Origin: Lindgomyces ingoldianus
Lineage: Eukaryota; Ascomycota; Dothideomycetes; Pleosporales; Lindgomycetaceae
Assembly: GCF_010093535.1 (NCBI RefSeq)
Contig: NW_022985175.1
Coordinates: 1,090,942-1,154,941, forward strand
DNA length: 64,000 nucleotides
Reading direction: 5' to 3'
Shown: positions 59,685 through 64,000 of the stretch, piece by piece
Layout: each line of letters starts with the position of its first letter
Numbering within the stretch: the stretch's first letter is position 1
The notes under the pieces: model-generated
Databases searched by the model: none
What the model saw: the letters and a program-made list of their open reading frames with translations, nothing else
Told to the model about the DNA's origin: nothing
Made by a program: the position numbers and the translations under genes

Positions 59685-59757
59685 TATTAAATAGGCTTTA
59701 ATAGCTAGCTACTTATAGTATAAGCACTTAAGTAGCAAGAGTAAGAGTAGTGTACAG
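59685..59757 (-). repeat. E6 5' LTR, part, interrupted by gypsy
   Basis: This matches the 3' (U5) end of the CopY LTR in reverse. The expected continuation (tgcacagcgtac...) is replaced at 59758 by the gypsy element; the rest of this LTR would lie beyond the window. Confidence 0.88.
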
Positions 59758-59856
59758 TGTCACGGTATCCTCCCCGGATCCCAGACATAACCGTATCAGA
59801 CGCGTACTAGAGTATTATTAGTGCACGTCTGACACGAACACAACACAACACAGACA
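59758..59856 (+). repeat. Candidate short 5' LTR of the gypsy element
   Basis: Starts TGTCACGG and has ACA ends at 59834 or 59856; it is un-mutated, unlike the sequence after it. About 80-100 bp is short for a gypsy LTR, so the true end is uncertain. Confidence 0.35.
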
Positions 59857-60299
59857 TGAACTTAAGCAAGAACTGCCTTAACACTAACTAAACCTAAAAC
59901 AGGCTTAATTTATACCTAAAGCGCTTAGACTTCTAAGCTAAGTATTTAATTACTAATTTTCTTTTAAACTTTTCTATTCTTTACACAACATCTTGTACCT
60001 ACTATAATACCTTACATAGTAATTAAACTAGACCTCTGTAAAGCTCTATAACCTTACTTGTGCATAATTATAACATTATGTTGTGTTAAAACTTTAGCTA
60101 AGAATAGCCTTTAAATTTAATCTAATAAGCTTAGTACTTGCATAACTTTAAGCTATTAAAGTAAGCTAAAAAGCCTTTTAAAAAGCGCTTACTTTATAGA
60201 AAAGCTGCTATGTTGTAAGCTTTAAAGCTTTTTAAAAGAACTTTAAAGAATAGCTTTATATTATTAAATAGTCTATTTCTGCTTTAACTTTTATTATAG

Positions 60300-63200
60300 T
60301 AGTAGGAACTAAGAACTTACTAGCCTTAAAGCTTACCTAGAAGTTAGGAGATAGCTTAACTCTCTTCTACCTAATACTGCCTATAACCTATAACTTTTCT
60401 AACTTAGTAATAAAATCTAACTAACTCTCTAATCCCCTACTGTTTAATAGAAAATAAAAAGACCTACCTTTTTTTCTACATAAGCTTTAATATAAACTTA
60501 AAGAAAATGTAGACTAATTTCTCTCTAAACGCTCTTAGTTACTATATGCCTACTTTTAACTTAACTATAACATAACAGCCTTAATTAACTTACTAATAAA
60601 TAAAGATATTATTAACCTAGATTAATTTATAGCGTTTCTATAAATAACTTATAAAGACTTAAATAAAAAGTTAACAGCCCTAAGTTGCCTAAACACTTTA
60701 TAATAAGAAAGAAAAAGCTTTACTTTACACTTTACTAAGTTCTACTAACTTACATTTAATATAGGCCTAAATAAGATAGGTCTAATTATAGCCTTATATA
60801 ACTCCTTTTTAACTAAACTGTAACGCGCTATAGTAGAAGAACCCCTTTTAAACAACCTTAACATGTATGTAAACCTAATTACTACCTATAATAATAACAT
60901 AAGGTTCCTCCCTGTACAAGCCCTAATACGCCCCTAAACTAGCGTAGTTGTAAATAAAGACCTTAATGTAATAGAAATTAATTTAAATTATGCTTTAGTT
61001 AGTTCTAAAAAGTGTAAAGATTATAAAAAAAAAAGTTAATGCTTTAAGTGTAGTAAGCATAGTTATATTTTTTAAAACTGCTTTATTCCCTTTTCTTAAG
61101 TCTATGTAAGTAGCGCTGCTAGTATTTATTAAAGATTCTTACTATTTTAATCTTATTTTTATAAGAGCTCTAACTTATATTTAAGCCTTAATCCTCTTTG
61201 CTACTCTTAACGTAGCTGCAGCTATAGTAGTAGGAGCCTGTAAAAAGGCTTGTCCTAGGGCTAAGTTGCCCTCTAGGACTAATTTAACACTAAATCTCTG
61301 CTAACCTATAGGCTAAGTCCCCTACTAATAACTAAAAGTACTAAGTTAATATTCTTATATATTTATAATAAGGAACTATATTAGCTTTAATATAAGCTTT
61401 TATTAACTTAGAAGTAAATAGCATAGGTTACATTAATAGAGAACTAGCGCACAAACTAAATCTTTAATTAACACTGCTTACTTAAATAATTTACTTAACT
61501 AAATTTAATAGAAAATAACTTAAAAAAAGTTCTATCTTTTGTACTATAACTATTATAATTACTTACTAACACTATAAGGAGCAGATTAAACTCTATGTAA
61601 TAAACATAAAATGTTATAACTTAATCTTAGAATAACTATAGCTATATTAGCATAAAGTTGCCTTTAATTACTAAGAGTAAGTTCTAAACTTTAACTCTTT
61701 TTAATGCTAAAATGTATGCTTATGCTTACACCTAAACAACACCTAAATAGCACTTAATATAAAAGGTTTTTAGACTTACTTTTTAATAACTTAAAAAAGA
61801 ACTACCTAAGTAAGGCTAATAAGCTAGGCCTTTTACTAAGATAAGCTACATAAAATAATTTAATAACTACTTAAACTTAAAAAAAAGAAAGCTTTTAAAA
61901 AACTTTTACTTACCTAATTTAGACATAAACTAGGACTTAAACAGCAAATAGACATCTACTATATAGAACCTGCCTTATTTATAACTCTAGCTTAATAACT
62001 AGATTATAAAATCTACGCAGTTATAATTTCTAATATAGACTAAGCTTTAGCTCCTTAAAAACACACTAACTTAAAGATAATAGTCCTTTAAGACTACTAT
62101 AACTTATTATATGTCTTTTTTTAAGACAAGTCTAATAAGCTTTTAATACAACATTTATATAATTACTAGATAACTCTTAAGCCTAGTAAACAACCTAGTT
62201 ATAAGCTACTATATAAGATGTTACTAAACAAATTAAAAGTGCTTTAAAAATACTTTAACAAAAACTTAAAAAAAAAGTTTATTTAAGCTAGCTTCTTACT
62301 AGTAGCATTACTTATACTATTTATAAAGAAACTTAGAGGTAGGCTTTAATTTTATATTAACTACTAAAGACTAAATGCTATTACTATTAAGAACTAATAC
62401 TTAATTTTTTTTTATAAGAAACTCTAAGCTAACTAAGTAAAGTAAAGTATTTTATAAAGTTAGATATTATTACTGCCTTTAATAAGCTAAGAATAGCAAA
62501 AGGTAATAAATAGCTAATAGTGTTTTAGACTTAATATAGACTATTTAAGTACCTAGTAATGCCCTTTAGCTTAGCTAACACGCCTAGTACTTTTTAACAT
62601 TTTGTAAACAACTTACTCTAACCCTACCTAAACATATTCTACACTATGTATATTAACAATATTTTAATTTATAGTAATAGCCTTTTAGAGCATAAACAGC
62701 ATATACACTTAGTGCTAAAGGCTATAGAAGAAGTAAGTCTATAACTTAACATAGATAAATGCAAGTTTTACTAATTAAAGGTTATGTATTTAAGATATAT
62801 AATCTTTATAGATAGCATCTAAATAGACCTTGTTAAAGTTTAGACTATGCTAGATTAGTAATACCTAAAGAATGTAAAAAATGTTTAAGCTTTTATAAAA
62901 TTTACTAACTTTTACTAATAATTTATTAATAACTTCTTACAGCTAGTAAGCCCTATAATTACACTTACTAAAAAAAAGGTTTAATTTAACTTTAACTTAA
63001 ATTACTAATAGTTCTTTAACTAGCTAAAGAAAGCCTTTACTAAAGCTTTAATACTTTACTACTTTAACTTTAAACTACTAATACTTATAGAAGCTAATGC
63101 CTTAGACTACGTAGTAGCAGGAGTTCTTTTCTAGACTAAGCTAGACAGGACTATTAGGCCTATTATATACTTTTTAAAAAGAATAAGTCCTGTAGAAGGC

Positions 63201-64000
63201 AATTATAAAATCTACAATAAGGAATTACTTACTATAGTACGCTGCTTTAAACAATAGCAACTTAAACTAGAAGGTGCAGCGCATCTAATACAGGTCCTAT
63301 TTAACTATAAGAACTTGCAGTACTTTGCAACTATAAAACAACTTAGCTACTAATAAGCCTGTTAGTTTAAATACTTATTTTGTTTTAATTTTAAGATTAC
63401 TTATTATCCTAGTTAAAATAAAGGGAAACTAGATGCCTTTATAAGGTAATTCTAAAACATCCTTGCTTAAAAAAAAGTTTAAAAAGCTTAACACTAAACT
63501 TTACTCTAACTTAAGCTATTTTTAGACCTTAACTTAAATAAAATAAATTAGATAATTAATTAGATTATTACTAATAAGTATTTAAATAATAAATTTATCT
63601 AAGAAACCTTAGACCTGCTCTAAAATAGCACTAGTTAGTTAAAGAAGGTAACACTAGCTAACTATAAAAACTAAAATAGTAAGCTATATTACTATAACTA
63701 ACTTATAATTTTTAATTCTAATAAACTAAAAATTAAACTACTCTAAATTATACACAACTTGCCTATTAGAGGACACCTAGGCAGAGGAAAGACTCTTAAC
63801 CTACTACAGAGAGAGTACTACTAGCCCCGCATGTTCTATACTGTACGCTAATACATATTATGTTACTATACTTACTATAAAGTAAAGGCCTCTTAAGAAA
63901 AGTATAATAGCCTACTTAAACTACTTCTAATTTTTAAATAAGCTTAGAAAGATATATTAATTAATTTTATTATAAACCTACCTCTATTTAAAAGGTACAT
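60300..64000 (+). pseudogene. RIP-degraded gypsy gag-pol
   Basis: A gag core lies near 60390-60830 with the typical fungal retrotransposon gag spacing. A CCHC zinc knuckle (CFKCSKHSYIF.NC) lies near 61043-61083. A protease-like stretch is at 61390-61470. RT runs about 62080-62860 with the YVDD box degraded to Tyr-Ile-Asn-Asn at 62649-62660, followed by the well-known LIYS. RNase H lies at about 63065-63260 (EANALDYVVAGVL). The integrase zinc-binding region and the start of the core follow near 63740-63960, with some Cys and Asp codons lost. The frame continues past the window and is not functional. Confidence 0.82.

Larger units (their letters stand above)
24757..59757 (-). mobile_element. 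E6: CopY element, outermost host of the right half
   Basis: The pieces are 24757-27054, 55350-57724 and 59591-59757. The left (3') end is cut within RNase H by the CopZ fragment. E5 is inserted at 27054/55350 and a Fot1-like transposon at 57724/59591. The right end is its 5' LTR, interrupted by a gypsy element at 59758. The order along the plus strand is RNase H, RT, integrase, gag, leader, LTR, so it reads in reverse. Confidence 0.82.
59758..64000 (+). mobile_element. Ty3/gypsy retrotransposon, 3' end beyond window
   Basis: It starts TGTCACGG inside the E6 LTR. Gag, protease, RT, RNase H and the integrase start follow in gypsy order (integrase after RNase H). All of it after about 59860 is strongly RIP-mutated. 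The TSD would be TACAG at 59753-59757, not verifiable here. Confidence 0.88.

Overview
This window looks like an AT-rich, gene-free compartment of a filamentous ascomycete (Pezizomycotina) genome. It is built almost entirely from nested transposable elements ruined by repeat-induced point mutation (RIP). Coding remnants are recognisable only when in-frame TAA/TAG codons are read as mutated CAA/CAG/TGG, and catalytic aspartates have become asparagine. This is the C:G-to-T:A pattern, mostly CpA to TpA, expected of RIP. No intact host gene, rRNA, tRNA or CRISPR array was found. The species cannot be told from the sequence. Family names below (CopX, CopY, CopXY, CopZ, E1-E9) are my own labels.

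Layout. Target-site duplications (TSDs) and LTR ends let most of the nest be unpacked. Positions 1-5891 are E1, a forward CopX copia element (LTR type X1) carrying a solo LTR. It sits in E3, a reverse CopY element (to 23249). E3 also holds E2 (6007-17813, reverse CopX, LTR type X2), and E2 holds a partly un-mutated CopZ copia element (10948-16496) beside a 559-base gap. E3 further holds a Helitron-like insertion (19787-21968, itself split by a CopZ solo LTR) and a small TRIM-like element (21978-22532). E3 lies in a fragment of another CopY element, E4 (23250-23684). Then follow a rearranged junction (23685-24756) and E6, a reverse CopY element (24757-59757). E6 contains E5 (27055-55349, forward CopY). 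E5 contains E7 (31443-46333, forward CopX, X1 LTRs) and E9 (47345-53540, forward CopXY). E7 contains E8 (33107-39372, reverse CopXY), two CopZ solo LTRs, a gypsy-type solo LTR and a Fot1/pogo-like DNA transposon. A second Fot1-like copy lies in the leader of E6 (57725-59590). A forward Ty3/gypsy element interrupts the terminal LTR of E6 at 59758 and runs off the window.

How it fits together. The nesting gives relative ages: CopY elements are the oldest hosts, CopX elements inserted into them, and CopXY elements came later. The most notable result is that CopXY (E8, E9 and the solo LTR at 886) appears to be a recombinant. Its gag-protease half and LTR R-U5 resemble CopX/X2, while its integrase-RT-RNase H half and LTR U3 resemble CopY. 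That is the product expected from template switching between two co-packaged RNAs. Other notable features are a palindromic 10-bp repeat in the CopZ LTR that varies from 2 to 15 units, short insertions (solo LTRs, TRIM) that largely escaped RIP, and a junction whose flanks do not match.
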